NCBI RefSeq assembly: GCF_900111565.1
Contig: NZ_FOIK01000001.1
Location: 961,309 to 1,025,308 of the forward strand
DNA length: 64,000 nt
Source of the DNA: Paenibacillus sp. NFR01
GTDB lineage: Bacteria > Bacillota > Bacilli > Paenibacillales > Paenibacillaceae
Reading direction: 5' to 3'
In this document: piece by piece, positions 43,569 to 51,841 of the stretch
Position numbering within the stretch: position 1 is the first letter of the stretch
Layout of the letters: each line of letters starts with the position of its first letter
Position numbers and translations under genes: made by a program
The notes under the pieces: generated by a model
What the model was told of the DNA's origin: nothing
What the model saw: the letters and a program-made list of their open reading frames with translations, nothing else
Database searches by the model: none

Positions 43569-43678
43569 TCCGGCTCCTAAACAGGTTCATTTTTTGACAT
43601 GATTTAACGTTATCATAAAGTCATCAGATGATGAAGACAAGTCATTTGACCAACTTCAGCATAAAGGATGGGTGGAAC

Positions 43679-44158
43679 ATGACCGCATACGCATTGGAAC
43701 ACAAAGACAGCTTCAACGTGCTCGGCTTTGGAACGGAGCTGACAAGCCACTACACGGATTATGCCGGAATCAACAAGGAGAAAGCGGACTTCTGGCAGGC
43801 ATTCAACCGGGACGGCCGGATGAAAGCGCTGAAGTCTATCGCAGCCAATGATTATGTCTTTGCCGTCAATGAAGCCGTAAACAACAAAATGATGTATTAC
43901 GCCGGCGTCATGACCTCGGCGGCAACGCCGGAGGATGCGCGGCTGATCCAATTCCCGAAAGGGGACTATCTGGTTGTCAAAGGAGAAGCAAGCACGGCGG
44001 AAGAGCTGAACAACTCGCTGGCGGGCGTTGCTTTTGGACAAGTGCTGCCCGAAGTGAAGGATTTCGCTTATGTCGGAGGGCCGAACGCCACGGTCGAAAT
44101 GGGCGAGCGGGACGGCAAGGTATTCGGCGAGATGTGGATTCCGGTAGTCAAAAAATAA
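43679..44158 (+). CDS. GyrI-like effector-binding domain protein
   Basis: The protein has 159 residues with no DNA-binding part. The fold pattern (FNVLGFGTEL..., YYAGVMTS, FPKGDYLVVKGEA, FAYVGGPNATVEMGE) matches stand-alone AraC effector-binding (GyrI/Cass2-like) domains that bind small cationic drugs. ATG 43679 follows AAAGGATGGGTGG. It is divergent from a WYL regulator and followed 20 bp later by a gene of unknown family, so the three form a small module. Confidence 0.8.
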   Translation: MTAYALEHKDSFNVLGFGTELTSHYTDYAGINKEKADFWQAFNRDGRMKALKSIAANDYVFAVNEAVNNKMMYYAGVMTSAATPEDARLIQFPKGDYLVVKGEASTAEELNNSLAGVAFGQVLPEVKDFAYVGGPNATVEMGERDGKVFGEMWIPVVKK

Positions 44159-44178
44159 CCTTTCGGGGAGGGGACAAC

Positions 44179-44643
44179 ATGTCCAGCATCGTTGATTTCA
44201 AAAATGTGTCCACGGCAGGCCTGGAGTCGTCGCCGGTAGCGGAAGCGCTGGCCGGTCTGCGCGCCAATGAAGCCCGTTATTTTATGAACAAATACAAACA
44301 TGAATTTACGATGGTTCCCGCCAGCGAAAGCCAGGAGGCCCTGGATTATGTGAACCGGATTCTGAAGGAAGAACGGAATATCGAATTCGCGGCCAAGCCG
44401 CTCGAAACCTCGCGTTTTCAGGTGGAGAACATTCTGTTTACCTACGTGTTCTATGAAGACGGCCTTGGCTTAAATGTAATGTATACGGTGGATGACCCGA
44501 AGAAACGGGCTGTAGGCTTCAAATTGTCGGAGGGGATGGACATTCCGAAGGAGCTGGAGGACAAATTCAAATTCGCCCGGCAAAAATCGAAGCTGGCCGG
44601 AACGATCCGCGGCTCGTTTTTCGTAATCAAGGGAGAATATTAA
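44179..44643 (+). CDS. Hypothetical protein
   Basis: The protein has 154 residues, is soluble, and has mixed helix and strand (VMYTVDDPKKRAVGFKLSEG, AGTIRGSFFVIKGEY). I do not recognise its family. GGGGAGGGG supports ATG 44179. It lies 20 bp after the effector-binding protein and is surely cotranscribed with it. There is no Cys. It may be a partner of that protein, but nothing in the sequence shows this. Confidence 0.65.
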   Translation: MSSIVDFKNVSTAGLESSPVAEALAGLRANEARYFMNKYKHEFTMVPASESQEALDYVNRILKEERNIEFAAKPLETSRFQVENILFTYVFYEDGLGLNVMYTVDDPKKRAVGFKLSEGMDIPKELEDKFKFARQKSKLAGTIRGSFFVIKGEY

Positions 44644-44655
44644 GGATAGTCAGTG

Positions 44656-44688
44656 AAAAAAAGCCGTTCACTCAGGTGAACGGCTTTT
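44656..44688. terminator. Bidirectional terminator overlapping the end of yczE
   Basis: AAAAAGCCGTTCAC and GTGAACGGCTTTT pair across TCAG. The stop codon of the minus-strand membrane protein gene (44672-44674) lies inside the hairpin. Confidence 0.88.
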
Positions 44689-45310
44689 CGGCTTGTGCTG
44701 AAGTTTGCCGATCCAGCATTTTCGTTATCAGCGGCATAAAGTAATTCAGTATTAGTCCGCCCAGGCCGACCGTCAGCAGCGTACCGACGCCGATGGGACC
44801 GCGGAAGAGAAAGGCCGCCATCAGGAAGATTACATACAGGATCGTCCGCGTGTAGAAGAGATTCAATCCGGTTAACGTGCGCATTAACAGTGTCAAACGG
44901 TCCAGCGGGCTGGGCGCGAACCGGGCGTGCAGGTAAACCGCTGTTCCGAGACCGATCACAACAAGGCCGAGGCCGAAGCACGCTAGCTTTGATAGAAATA
45001 GACTAGGTTCAACCAGACGGTTCATGATCAACAGCCAGGCATCGATGCCCAGCCCGGTCACGAAGGCTGTCGCCAAGCCGAGAAGTTCCGGGCGCTGCCG
45101 GGAGAGAAGCGCATTGCAAAGGCATAGCAGTATCGCAATCAGCACTTCCCAGCTGCCCACGGTCAGGCCGACGCTATGCGACAAGCCGACGAGCAGGGCA
45201 TCGAACGGGGAAGCCCCCAGACCTGCGCGAATCGTTAACGAGATGCCCAAGGTCAAGATGAGCAGGCCGAAGACGAACAACATTGGGGCGGCTTTGAATG
45301 GTGCCTTCAT
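44672..45310 (-). CDS. yczE: YczE-like integral membrane protein
   Basis: The protein has 212 residues and about five hydrophobic helices. The N-terminus FVFGLLILTLGISLTIRAGLGASPFDALLVGLS is the typical start of the YczE/YitT-related family. The function is not well established. Its ATG overlaps the stop of the GNAT gene (ATGA), which shows translational coupling. Confidence 0.82.
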   Translation of the reverse strand: MKAPFKAAPMLFVFGLLILTLGISLTIRAGLGASPFDALLVGLSHSVGLTVGSWEVLIAILLCLCNALLSRQRPELLGLATAFVTGLGIDAWLLIMNRLVEPSLFLSKLACFGLGLVVIGLGTAVYLHARFAPSPLDRLTLLMRTLTGLNLFYTRTILYVIFLMAAFLFRGPIGVGTLLTVGLGGLILNYFMPLITKMLDRQTSAQAEKPFT

Positions 45311-45753
45311 CTTGCAGCGGCCGCCAGCTTTTTCGTCATCAAATAATGCGGGATTCCGTCTTCCATAAACATTTCGGAGCTCGTCTCATAGCCCAGTTTC
45401 TTATAGAAGCCCTCGGCCTGCGTTTGGCCATGCAGCTTCACCTGCTGGAGTCCTTGCCCGCGTGCGATCTCTTCCAAAGTCTGAATGATCCTTTTTCCGA
45501 TGCCGAATTTACGGTAGGGCTCCAGGATACAGATCCGTTCCAATTTACCGATCCCCTGCACAGCCCGGATTCTCCCGGTTCCGACGGGCTGCCCTTCATG
45601 GTAAGCCAAGATATGCCTGCAACGGCCGTCCAGGTTATCAAACTCATCGAATTCGTCCTGCAGGGGGACACCTTGCTCCTCGACGAATACACTTTTCCGG
45701 ATGGAGAAAGCGTGTTCCAATTCCTCTTGCTGGGTAATTTCTTGCGTAGTCAC
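45307..45753 (-). CDS. GNAT family N-acetyltransferase (ElaA/YjcF-like)
   Basis: The protein has 148 residues with a GTG start. The start AFSIRKSVFVEEQGVPLQDEFDEFD and the acetyl-CoA loop RKFGIGKRIIQTLEE, followed by AEGFYKKLGYE, are typical of the YjcF/ElaA branch. The C-terminal segment FMEDGIPHYLMTK is also characteristic. It overlaps yczE by four bases and is divergent from a MarR gene. The substrate is unknown. Confidence 0.87.
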   Translation of the reverse strand: MTTQEITQQEELEHAFSIRKSVFVEEQGVPLQDEFDEFDNLDGRCRHILAYHEGQPVGTGRIRAVQGIGKLERICILEPYRKFGIGKRIIQTLEEIARGQGLQQVKLHGQTQAEGFYKKLGYETSSEMFMEDGIPHYLMTKKLAAAAR

Positions 45754-45880
45754 TTTTGCTCAAACCTTTCCCGATTTATTTTTACCGCAAAAAACGTCAT
45801 AATGAACGAAGCGTCAATCTTAACAAAGTATAACCAGAAATAATATTGTTGTAAATGCAACAAAACAAGGGGACGAGCGT

Positions 45881-46333
45881 ATGAGGGAAATTCTTCGCGA
45901 AATCGGAATGATCGCAAGGGCGCTGGATTCGATAAGCAATATCGAGTTTAAGGAACTCCAGTTATCGAAAGGGCAGTATTTATATCTGGTGCGCATCTAC
46001 GAGAATCCGGGGATGATCCAGGAGAAATTGGCGGAAATGCTTAAAGTGGACCGGACCACGGCAGCCCGTTCCATCCAGAAGCTTGAACTTCAAGGTTTTA
46101 TCGAACGACGTAGCGACGATGCGAATAAAAAGATTAAACGGTTGTTCACTACCGAAAAAGGAGACCAAGCCTATCCGTTTCTCAAACGCGAGGGCGATCA
46201 TTCCGACGCGGTTGCGATAAGCGGGTTCACGGGCGAAGAGGCCGAAACGTTGTTCCAGCTGCTCCATAGGGTACGCAGGAATATCGAAGTGGATTGGGAT
46301 TATGTAAAAAAAGGCGGCAAGCGGGAGTACTGA
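45881..46333 (+). CDS. MarR-family transcriptional regulator
   Basis: The protein has 150 residues. The winged helix reads MIQEKLAEMLKVDRTTAARSIQKLELQGFIERRSDDANKKIKRLFTTEKG, within the usual MarR helices. GGGGACGAG precedes ATG 45881. It is divergent from the GNAT-yczE pair, which is its most likely target. Confidence 0.87.
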   Translation: MREILREIGMIARALDSISNIEFKELQLSKGQYLYLVRIYENPGMIQEKLAEMLKVDRTTAARSIQKLELQGFIERRSDDANKKIKRLFTTEKGDQAYPFLKREGDHSDAVAISGFTGEEAETLFQLLHRVRRNIEVDWDYVKKGGKREY

Positions 46334-46448
46334 CCGAACCCGGCCGGGTCCATTCAAGCGAGCAAAGCCCCTCCGGCTGCGGCGGGCAGGCCAAAGGGGC
46401 AAGGGGAGGAATGGCGAAAAGCGAGTATAGGCGGATACTCGTGTTCGT

Positions 46449-46739
46449 TTAGAAATCGGATGTCGCGATTTGGATGGAGCCTGTTGTTGCACCGGCCGCT
46501 GTGCTCTGCAGCGCGGCAACCAGCAGGTTGCCGACAGAGATGGTCAAACTATTATTCGGCGGAATTTCATAGGTGACGACCGGCGCGTTCACCGCATACA
46601 GCACCAGAAGCACGGGATAAAGCGCCGAGAAGTTCTGAACGGTAACCGCCGCATTCGTGCCGCCGGCCAGATTTTCGTAAAATGACTTACCAACGCCGGC
46701 TGCCAGGGTGAAAAATTGCTGGGGCAATAAAATAGCCAT
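46449..46739 (-). CDS. Small beta-rich hypothetical protein
   Basis: The protein has 96 residues. AAGGAGGG lies seven bases before ATG 46739; the longer frame to 46838 is rejected. The sequence is mostly strand, with no Lys after the first 20 residues and no Cys (AAVTVQNFSALYPVLLVLYAVNAP, TYEIPPNNSLTISVGNLLVAAL). The pattern of a proline-Asn-Ser turn before alternating strands resembles small spore-surface beta-sandwich proteins such as DUF3992-type appendage subunits. The family match is only suggestive. Confidence 0.6.
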   Translation of the reverse strand: MAILLPQQFFTLAAGVGKSFYENLAGGTNAAVTVQNFSALYPVLLVLYAVNAPVVTYEIPPNNSLTISVGNLLVAALQSTAAGATTGSIQIATSDF

Positions 46740-46883
46740 TGAATAACCCTCCTTTACCAATTGATACGATATTATATTCGGTCCTGATAGAATCGCGAGA
46801 GCAACTGTACTTGGTAGATTTGCATATTTTTTTGTCATGAGACAACTTTTCAGCGGAATACTTCATAAAGGGGAGGGGAGAAC

Positions 46884-47141
46884 GTGGCCAAACCGAAGAA
46901 AGTATACCTGCTGCACATTAACGGCAAATTGCTCGTTACCATCAAGTCGCTGGTTCTAATCGACATCCTTTTGGGTAGTGGTATTTATTATGCAGCGAAG
47001 CTGCTGACATCAAGCCTGGTGATTGCGTCCTTAGGCAGCATGGCCGGATGCGAAGGATATAAATGGCGGATCAAAAATCTGAATACGCGGGTCGTGACCG
47101 TCCCCAAGCAGCAAATACATAACCGGCTGGAAGCTCCCTGA
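46884..47141 (+). CDS. Small membrane protein of unknown function
   Basis: The protein has 85 residues with a GTG start after GGGAGGGGAG. Hydrophobic segments lie at about 15-37 and 42-56 (LVTIKSLVLIDILLGSGIYYAAKLL, SLVIASLGSMAGC), with basic ends. No family is recognised. The gene ends inside its terminator hairpin. Confidence 0.6.
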   Translation: MAKPKKVYLLHINGKLLVTIKSLVLIDILLGSGIYYAAKLLTSSLVIASLGSMAGCEGYKWRIKNLNTRVVTVPKQQIHNRLEAP

Positions 47142-47158
47142 CCCAGGGAGCTTTTTTT
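47132..47158 (+). terminator. Terminator after the small membrane protein
   Basis: AGCTCCCTG and CAGGGAGCT form a nine-bp stem followed by a T run. The stop codon of the preceding gene lies within it. Confidence 0.88.
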
Positions 47159-47230
47159 ATAAAGCATTTTCTCCCTTTCGCCCGGGGTTCCTATCGTTAT
47201 ATTCTAAAAAGATAAAGCAGGGGTGAGAGA

Positions 47231-48190
47231 ATGAGTACCATTCATATGCTGATCGGGGTTCCCGGCAGCGGCAAAAGCCATTACGCCAAAGCGTGCTGCA
47301 AACGGGAAAAAGCGGTTCCGGTCTCGACGGATGCCATCCGCGAGCGGCTGTTCGGCAAAGAAAGCCGGCAGCGGAATACGTACCGCGTCTTTGGCGAGGC
47401 TTTTACAGAGATTGAACATGCGCTGTCCGCCGGGAGAAACGTCGTCTTCGACGCCACCAACGTCACACGGGAGCGAAGGCTGCAGTTTTTCAAACGTTTT
47501 GACGGGGTGCCGGTGGAAGGTCATATTTGCGCTCCGCCTTATGAAAAGATCCGGGAGCGTTTATTGTCACGTAAGCGAAGCATTGACGATAAGGTATTGC
47601 GGAAATATTTGAAAAACTTCGAGTTTCCCGTTCTTGCCGAAGGCTTTGCCCGCCTGCATATTGTCCCGACGCCGGATGACACAGGGTTGAACCGCGGCGT
47701 GCTCGAGCAGCTTCTTGCCGGTAATCCGGATCATGATCGGCTGTTCGCCAATTTGCATCAATGTCGTTATTTCGGGGCGATGCTCGGTTTCAACCAGGAA
47801 AGCCCGTTCCATTCCAAAACACTGTCCGAGCATACCCATGCCGTCATGGATTACGTTAATGCCTTCTATGAAGGCGAGCATCTGCTGGAAATGCAGCTAG
47901 CCGCATTGTTTCACGATATTGGCAAACCGTTCTGCAAGGTATGGAAAGAGAGCCGCGGGCATTATTCCTATTACGGGCACGAGCATGTCTCGGCTGCCAT
48001 GGCCTGCCACGTACTGGATCAGCTTGGATATGATGAGGCGTTTATTTTACACGTGGTGAATCTGGTCAGCTTTCATATGGAGATCCTGCACGGCGGGGAT
48101 GCCGGAGCGTCCAAGATCTATCATTTGCTGGGCGGCGCAATGCTGGCAGAACTATATTTCTTTGCGGAAGCCGATACATACGGCAAATAG
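47231..48190 (+). CDS. Polynucleotide kinase-HD phosphohydrolase fusion (RNA end healing)
   Basis: The protein has 319 residues. The N-terminal P-loop kinase has GVPGSGKS (residues 9-16), then VSTDAIRERLFG and VVFDATNVTRERR, as in T4 Pnkp-type 5'-OH kinases. The C-terminal HD domain has His228-Asp229 in LFHDIGKP, with further His at YYGHEHV. Known HD-Pnk proteins heal RNA ends, adding a 5'-phosphate and removing a 3'- or 2',3'-cyclic phosphate. There the HD part precedes the kinase, while here the order is reversed. The RNA ligase gene starts ten bases downstream, so the pair can heal and seal RNA breaks. Confidence 0.83.
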   Translation: MSTIHMLIGVPGSGKSHYAKACCKREKAVPVSTDAIRERLFGKESRQRNTYRVFGEAFTEIEHALSAGRNVVFDATNVTRERRLQFFKRFDGVPVEGHICAPPYEKIRERLLSRKRSIDDKVLRKYLKNFEFPVLAEGFARLHIVPTPDDTGLNRGVLEQLLAGNPDHDRLFANLHQCRYFGAMLGFNQESPFHSKTLSEHTHAVMDYVNAFYEGEHLLEMQLAALFHDIGKPFCKVWKESRGHYSYYGHEHVSAAMACHVLDQLGYDEAFILHVVNLVSFHMEILHGGDAGASKIYHLLGGAMLAELYFFAEADTYGK

Positions 48191-48200
48191 AGGTGAGAAC

Positions 48201-48830
48201 ATGAAAGTTAAATATCCGAAAACGATGCATCTGCCGTGGTCCCGCGGCTACACGGACGATGATAAAATGCTGCGAAATACCGATCATTTTAACGGCAGGG
48301 AAGTCGTCATCACCGAAAAAATGGACGGCGAAAATACCTCCATGTATCCCGAATTCATTCATGCGCGTTCACTGGACAGCAAGGACCACATCTCACGGCA
48401 TTACGCCAAAACCTTACACGGGAACATTTGTTATCAAATTCCGGAAGGCTACCGGCTGTGCGGAGAAAATGTATATGCAAAACATTCCATCGGCTATTCC
48501 GCGCTTCCGGGCTTTTTCCTGCTCTTTTCCGTATGGGACGAGAATAACATATGTCTGTCCTGGGATGAAACGGCGGCATGGGCGGAGCGGCTGAATGTTC
48601 CACTGGTTCCGGTTTTGTACCGCGGGAAGTGGAGCGAAGACGCCGCCAAAGCCTGTTATACAAGGATTTCCCGTTGCGGCGGAGAGCAAGAAGGGTATGT
48701 GGTGCGTGTAGCGGATCGTTTTGCATATGAGGATTTCAAGACTTCCGCAGCCAAATTCGTCCGTAATAATCATGTGCAGACCGATGAACACTGGCTCAGC
48801 AAACCCGTCGAACCGAATGCTCTGGCATAA
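48201..48830 (+). CDS. RNA ligase (Rnl2-like nucleotidyltransferase)
   Basis: The protein has 209 residues. Motif I is Lys40 in EKMDGEN, which takes AMP. Glu89 lies in CGENVY, motif III is FSVWDE (about 109-114), motif IV is EGYVVR (164-169) and motif V is KFVR (185-188). This is a minimal nucleotidyltransferase domain without a recognisable C-terminal extension. AGGTGAG precedes ATG 48201, ten bases after the kinase-HD stop, so the two are in one operon. It should join 3'-OH and 5'-phosphate RNA ends prepared by its neighbour. Confidence 0.85.
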   Translation: MKVKYPKTMHLPWSRGYTDDDKMLRNTDHFNGREVVITEKMDGENTSMYPEFIHARSLDSKDHISRHYAKTLHGNICYQIPEGYRLCGENVYAKHSIGYSALPGFFLLFSVWDENNICLSWDETAAWAERLNVPLVPVLYRGKWSEDAAKACYTRISRCGGEQEGYVVRVADRFAYEDFKTSAAKFVRNNHVQTDEHWLSKPVEPNALA

Positions 48831-48859
48831 CTTCGCACTTTAAAGGGAGAGCGTACAAC

Positions 48860-51124
48860 ATGCGAAAACGGACATTTTCCTATATGAACTTTATGTTTCT
48901 GATTCCGCTGGTTCTCCTCAGCGTTATGGTATGGAGGGATTACAACCATCAGATCACAACCGTAGCGGAACGTCAGCCGGAGCTAAGGGAGATTTCCTAT
49001 CTGGATAATGGAAAGCAAATCATTGGAATCGCCGATGCGCAAATGGGAGAAGATGCCCGGGTGTATTGGTTTGACGCAACCTCCGGCAACTTGATCCATA
49101 AGAGAAACATTCCCGCCAATTCCAACAGCTTGTACGATGCATTATCGTATCAGCAGGGCAAAGTTATAGTTCCGACATTCAAAGACAATACGGGGCTGCA
49201 GCTGCATGCCCTTGGTCCTTCAGGGGAAATGGATGAGCTGGCACAAAGTACGCTTACGGCGGAAACTGCTTCAAACATCGAAATTTATGAGTGGCGGGGC
49301 CGATTAATCATCACAGGGGAACGCGGCAACTCCGGATTGTATTTAGCGCAGGTGAAGGACGGGCTGCTCACTACTTCTAGCCTAGAGGCCGGGGAGCAGT
49401 TTCCTGCGAGGCCGCTCCGGTTTCGTGAGCTGTACGACAGCTTCGAGAATGAAAAATCCGTACCGATGTTTGATGTCACCCTGAAGGATGACTCGTTCGC
49501 ATATATCAGCGGAATATTGGACGGTAAAGGCAAGCCAGCGGTACTTCTTCAATCGGAAGAGGAAACCTCCTTTGAAGCGGAAGACCGGGCAGGCATTCAA
49601 TTTGCCAAACATTTCGCATATGACGCAACTAAGCTTGTGAGAGTAGACAGCCGTTACCCGGGGCAAGCCCATCTCTTTAATGCCGTTACGCAAGATTGGG
49701 GTGCTGTGCTTCCTACGCCGAAACCCGTGTATCAGGCAAAAGTCATTCTGTTGAATGACCGGGAGGTGCTGGTTGCGGGTTCATCAACGGAAGATGAATT
49801 AAGCGGGAGCCTGCTGGGTTATGTGTATAATGAGCAGACCGGCCAATTTACAGATGCAAGTCCACTTTTCAAAAGTTTGAGCTATGAAGAGCTGACGGAC
49901 GATCGGACGCGGTTCTTCAAAGAAGCAGGCAGCGCTGAAATATATTTTAGCGTCATGCAAGGCCCTGCGGGAGTGCTGGACCTGACTGCAGGAACGGTTC
50001 AGACTCAAAGACCGGAACAGGTTCAGTACTGGATGATCCCCTCCGGAAAGGATCGAATCTCACTGGCCAGCTTCTGGGATTATTTGAGACAAGGAAATGC
50101 GCTGGTGATTAACTGGCTGATCTGGTTGCTGCTGCCGATCTTTTTGTTTGGCGGTATGGCTCTGCTGTTCTCCGGGCTTAAACGTAGCCATTCCCGAAAA
50201 GTCGCTTCCGGTCAAAGGATCCAGGGCGCCATCATAGGGATGGAGGAGACGGGAACGTATATCAACGAGCAGCCGCAGATCCGCTTCACTGTTCGGTTTA
50301 CGGATGAAGGAAGGGCGAAAGAGGTGGCGATCAAGAAAGTCATTTCGTTCCTGGACCCTGTAAAGATCGGTGATCCGGTATGGATCAGCTATAACAGGGC
50401 CAAAAACAAGGCGGTATTCGTTACCGGGGAGCAGCAAGAAGGTGAGCAGGAAGAGATGACTTTGCTGGCGGACGCGGTTCTTCGCCATATCGATGAGCAT
50501 TCGCGCATCGGGCACAGCCGGGTGCTGCTGCTGAGCTTTGCGGCAGGCGGACGCAACTATAAGGTGCCGGTGCTGGAGCCTGCGGGTTTCGAATACCGGA
50601 TAGGCGAGCGCGCAAATCTGACGCTGGCCCAGGGCGTCGCAAGAATTTACAGCTACGGGAATACGCTCCGTTATGACAGTAAGAAGCAACTTACGCTTCC
50701 GGGAGAAGTGATCCGGGTCAGCGAATATCCGGTAACGGTGGATAGCCGGAAGTTGATGCTTCTGGAGACCGTACTGCAAGATACGCCAGGTCGGATCGGT
50801 AAAATCAACAGTCTTTTTGTCCCTTCCGGTTTCAACGTTCAGCCAGGCACTGTTCTTCCGGTCATCATGCGGCGAGAGGATTTGGAGAAAGAGTTGCGGC
50901 TGCAGCGGGGAAAACAAGGCGCTGCCATTGTCACATCTGTCCGTTATGAGGGCACGCTTGGCGAGCGCCCGTTGGCTGTTATAACGGCAGAGCGCGGCGG
51001 TGACGCATATTCCATTTATCAGACCATCGAACCGCTATACGGCGTGGCGGCCGGCGATGAACTGTGGATCGCTTACGATGAGAATTCGCGCGAAGCCATT
51101 ATTATCAATTATTCATCCCAATAA
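48860..51124 (+). CDS. Large membrane-anchored protein of unknown function
   Basis: The protein has 754 residues. One helix lies near the N-terminus (about 9-27) and a stronger one at about 414-440 (WLIWLLLPIFLFGGMALLFSG). Between them is a beta-rich extracellular region like a propeller (repeated strands such as YWFDATSGNLIHK). After the second helix come two repeats of a beta domain (about 450-530 and 540-754) that resemble DUF3592. AAAGGGAG supports the start. No enzyme motif is seen, and no family is recognised. It lies 29 bp after the RNA ligase gene and could be cotranscribed. Confidence 0.65.
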   Translation: MRKRTFSYMNFMFLIPLVLLSVMVWRDYNHQITTVAERQPELREISYLDNGKQIIGIADAQMGEDARVYWFDATSGNLIHKRNIPANSNSLYDALSYQQGKVIVPTFKDNTGLQLHALGPSGEMDELAQSTLTAETASNIEIYEWRGRLIITGERGNSGLYLAQVKDGLLTTSSLEAGEQFPARPLRFRELYDSFENEKSVPMFDVTLKDDSFAYISGILDGKGKPAVLLQSEEETSFEAEDRAGIQFAKHFAYDATKLVRVDSRYPGQAHLFNAVTQDWGAVLPTPKPVYQAKVILLNDREVLVAGSSTEDELSGSLLGYVYNEQTGQFTDASPLFKSLSYEELTDDRTRFFKEAGSAEIYFSVMQGPAGVLDLTAGTVQTQRPEQVQYWMIPSGKDRISLASFWDYLRQGNALVINWLIWLLLPIFLFGGMALLFSGLKRSHSRKVASGQRIQGAIIGMEETGTYINEQPQIRFTVRFTDEGRAKEVAIKKVISFLDPVKIGDPVWISYNRAKNKAVFVTGEQQEGEQEEMTLLADAVLRHIDEHSRIGHSRVLLLSFAAGGRNYKVPVLEPAGFEYRIGERANLTLAQGVARIYSYGNTLRYDSKKQLTLPGEVIRVSEYPVTVDSRKLMLLETVLQDTPGRIGKINSLFVPSGFNVQPGTVLPVIMRREDLEKELRLQRGKQGAAIVTSVRYEGTLGERPLAVITAERGGDAYSIYQTIEPLYGVAAGDELWIAYDENSREAIIINYSSQ

Positions 51125-51153
51125 TCTCAGATATATCCATGGAGGGCTTATCA

Positions 51154-51654
51154 ATGACAACGATGGACACTCATTTAATAGCTGTAGATACTCCCAAGCG
51201 GCGGGAGATTCTTCACAACCTGATCCCGCTTTATCTTCATGATTTGTCGGCGTATACGCCGGAATTGCAGCCGAATAACCAGGGACGCTATGAATACGAT
51301 GGACTGCATTTATACGAACAGGATGAACGGCTGCATGCATGCCTTATTTACCACGCGGAGCAAATCGCCGGCTTCGTCCTGGTCAATGAACCTCCGTATA
51401 CCGAAAAGGACGTCGATTATTGCGTAAACGAGCTTTTCGTATTAAACGGCTTCAGGAAAAAAGGCGTGGCGCAAGCCGCCATACGTCAGGTATTCGACCA
51501 ATATCCCGGAAAATATCTCGTGTTTCAACTGGCCGGAAACGCTCGCGCCGTTTCGTTCTGGCGGAAGGTGTACGAACGAAACAACATTGCATTTTCGGAA
51601 GTCGAAGAGATCTATGATGGAGATTTATGCGTATTTCAGCGTTTTACCCTGTAG
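51154..51654 (+). CDS. GNAT-like acetyltransferase
   Basis: The protein has 166 residues. The segment VNELFVLNGFRKKGVAQAAIRQVFD has the acetyl-CoA loop (RKKGVA), and GNARAVSFWRKVYE is the C-terminal GNAT motif. I choose ATG 51154 because GGAGGG lies nine bases upstream; ATG 51139 overlaps it. It lies 29 bp after the large membrane protein gene and is followed by a terminator. The substrate is unknown. Confidence 0.82.
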   Translation: MTTMDTHLIAVDTPKRREILHNLIPLYLHDLSAYTPELQPNNQGRYEYDGLHLYEQDERLHACLIYHAEQIAGFVLVNEPPYTEKDVDYCVNELFVLNGFRKKGVAQAAIRQVFDQYPGKYLVFQLAGNARAVSFWRKVYERNNIAFSEVEEIYDGDLCVFQRFTL

Positions 51655-51685
51655 CCATACCCATGTTTAAGAACTGCTTATCCAG

Positions 51686-51717
51686 GCGGCCGGTCATCTG
51701 ACCGGCTGCTTTTTTTG
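51686..51717 (+). terminator. Terminator after the GNAT gene
   Basis: GCGGCCGGTCA and TGACCGGCTGC (one G-U) form the stem, followed by seven T. Confidence 0.9.
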
Positions 51718-51736
51718 TGTTTTGACTTGTTTAGGC

Positions 51737-51794
51737 TTGACGGACATAAAAAACGCACATACAATAAAGCGGAGCATTTACTAGTTTAGTAAAT
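51737..51794 (+). promoter_or_regulatory. Promoter and palindromic operator of an MFS gene
   Basis: TTGACG (51737-51742), a 17-bp spacer and TACAAT (51760-51765) are followed by ATTTACTA (51776-51783) and TAGTAAAT (51787-51794), a perfect dyad with a GTT centre. Further half sites (GTAAAT) follow at about 51797-51810. No regulator gene is adjacent. Confidence 0.7.
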
Positions 51795-51841
51795 AAGTAA
51801 ATTAGTAAATGGGAAATTATAAATGGACTCGAGGGATTAAA

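Noticed and set aside
47231..48830. Phage or antiphage defence island
   Set aside because: RNA ligase and kinase can be phage-borne or defensive, but no phage genes, integrase, toxin or nuclease partner is seen nearby.
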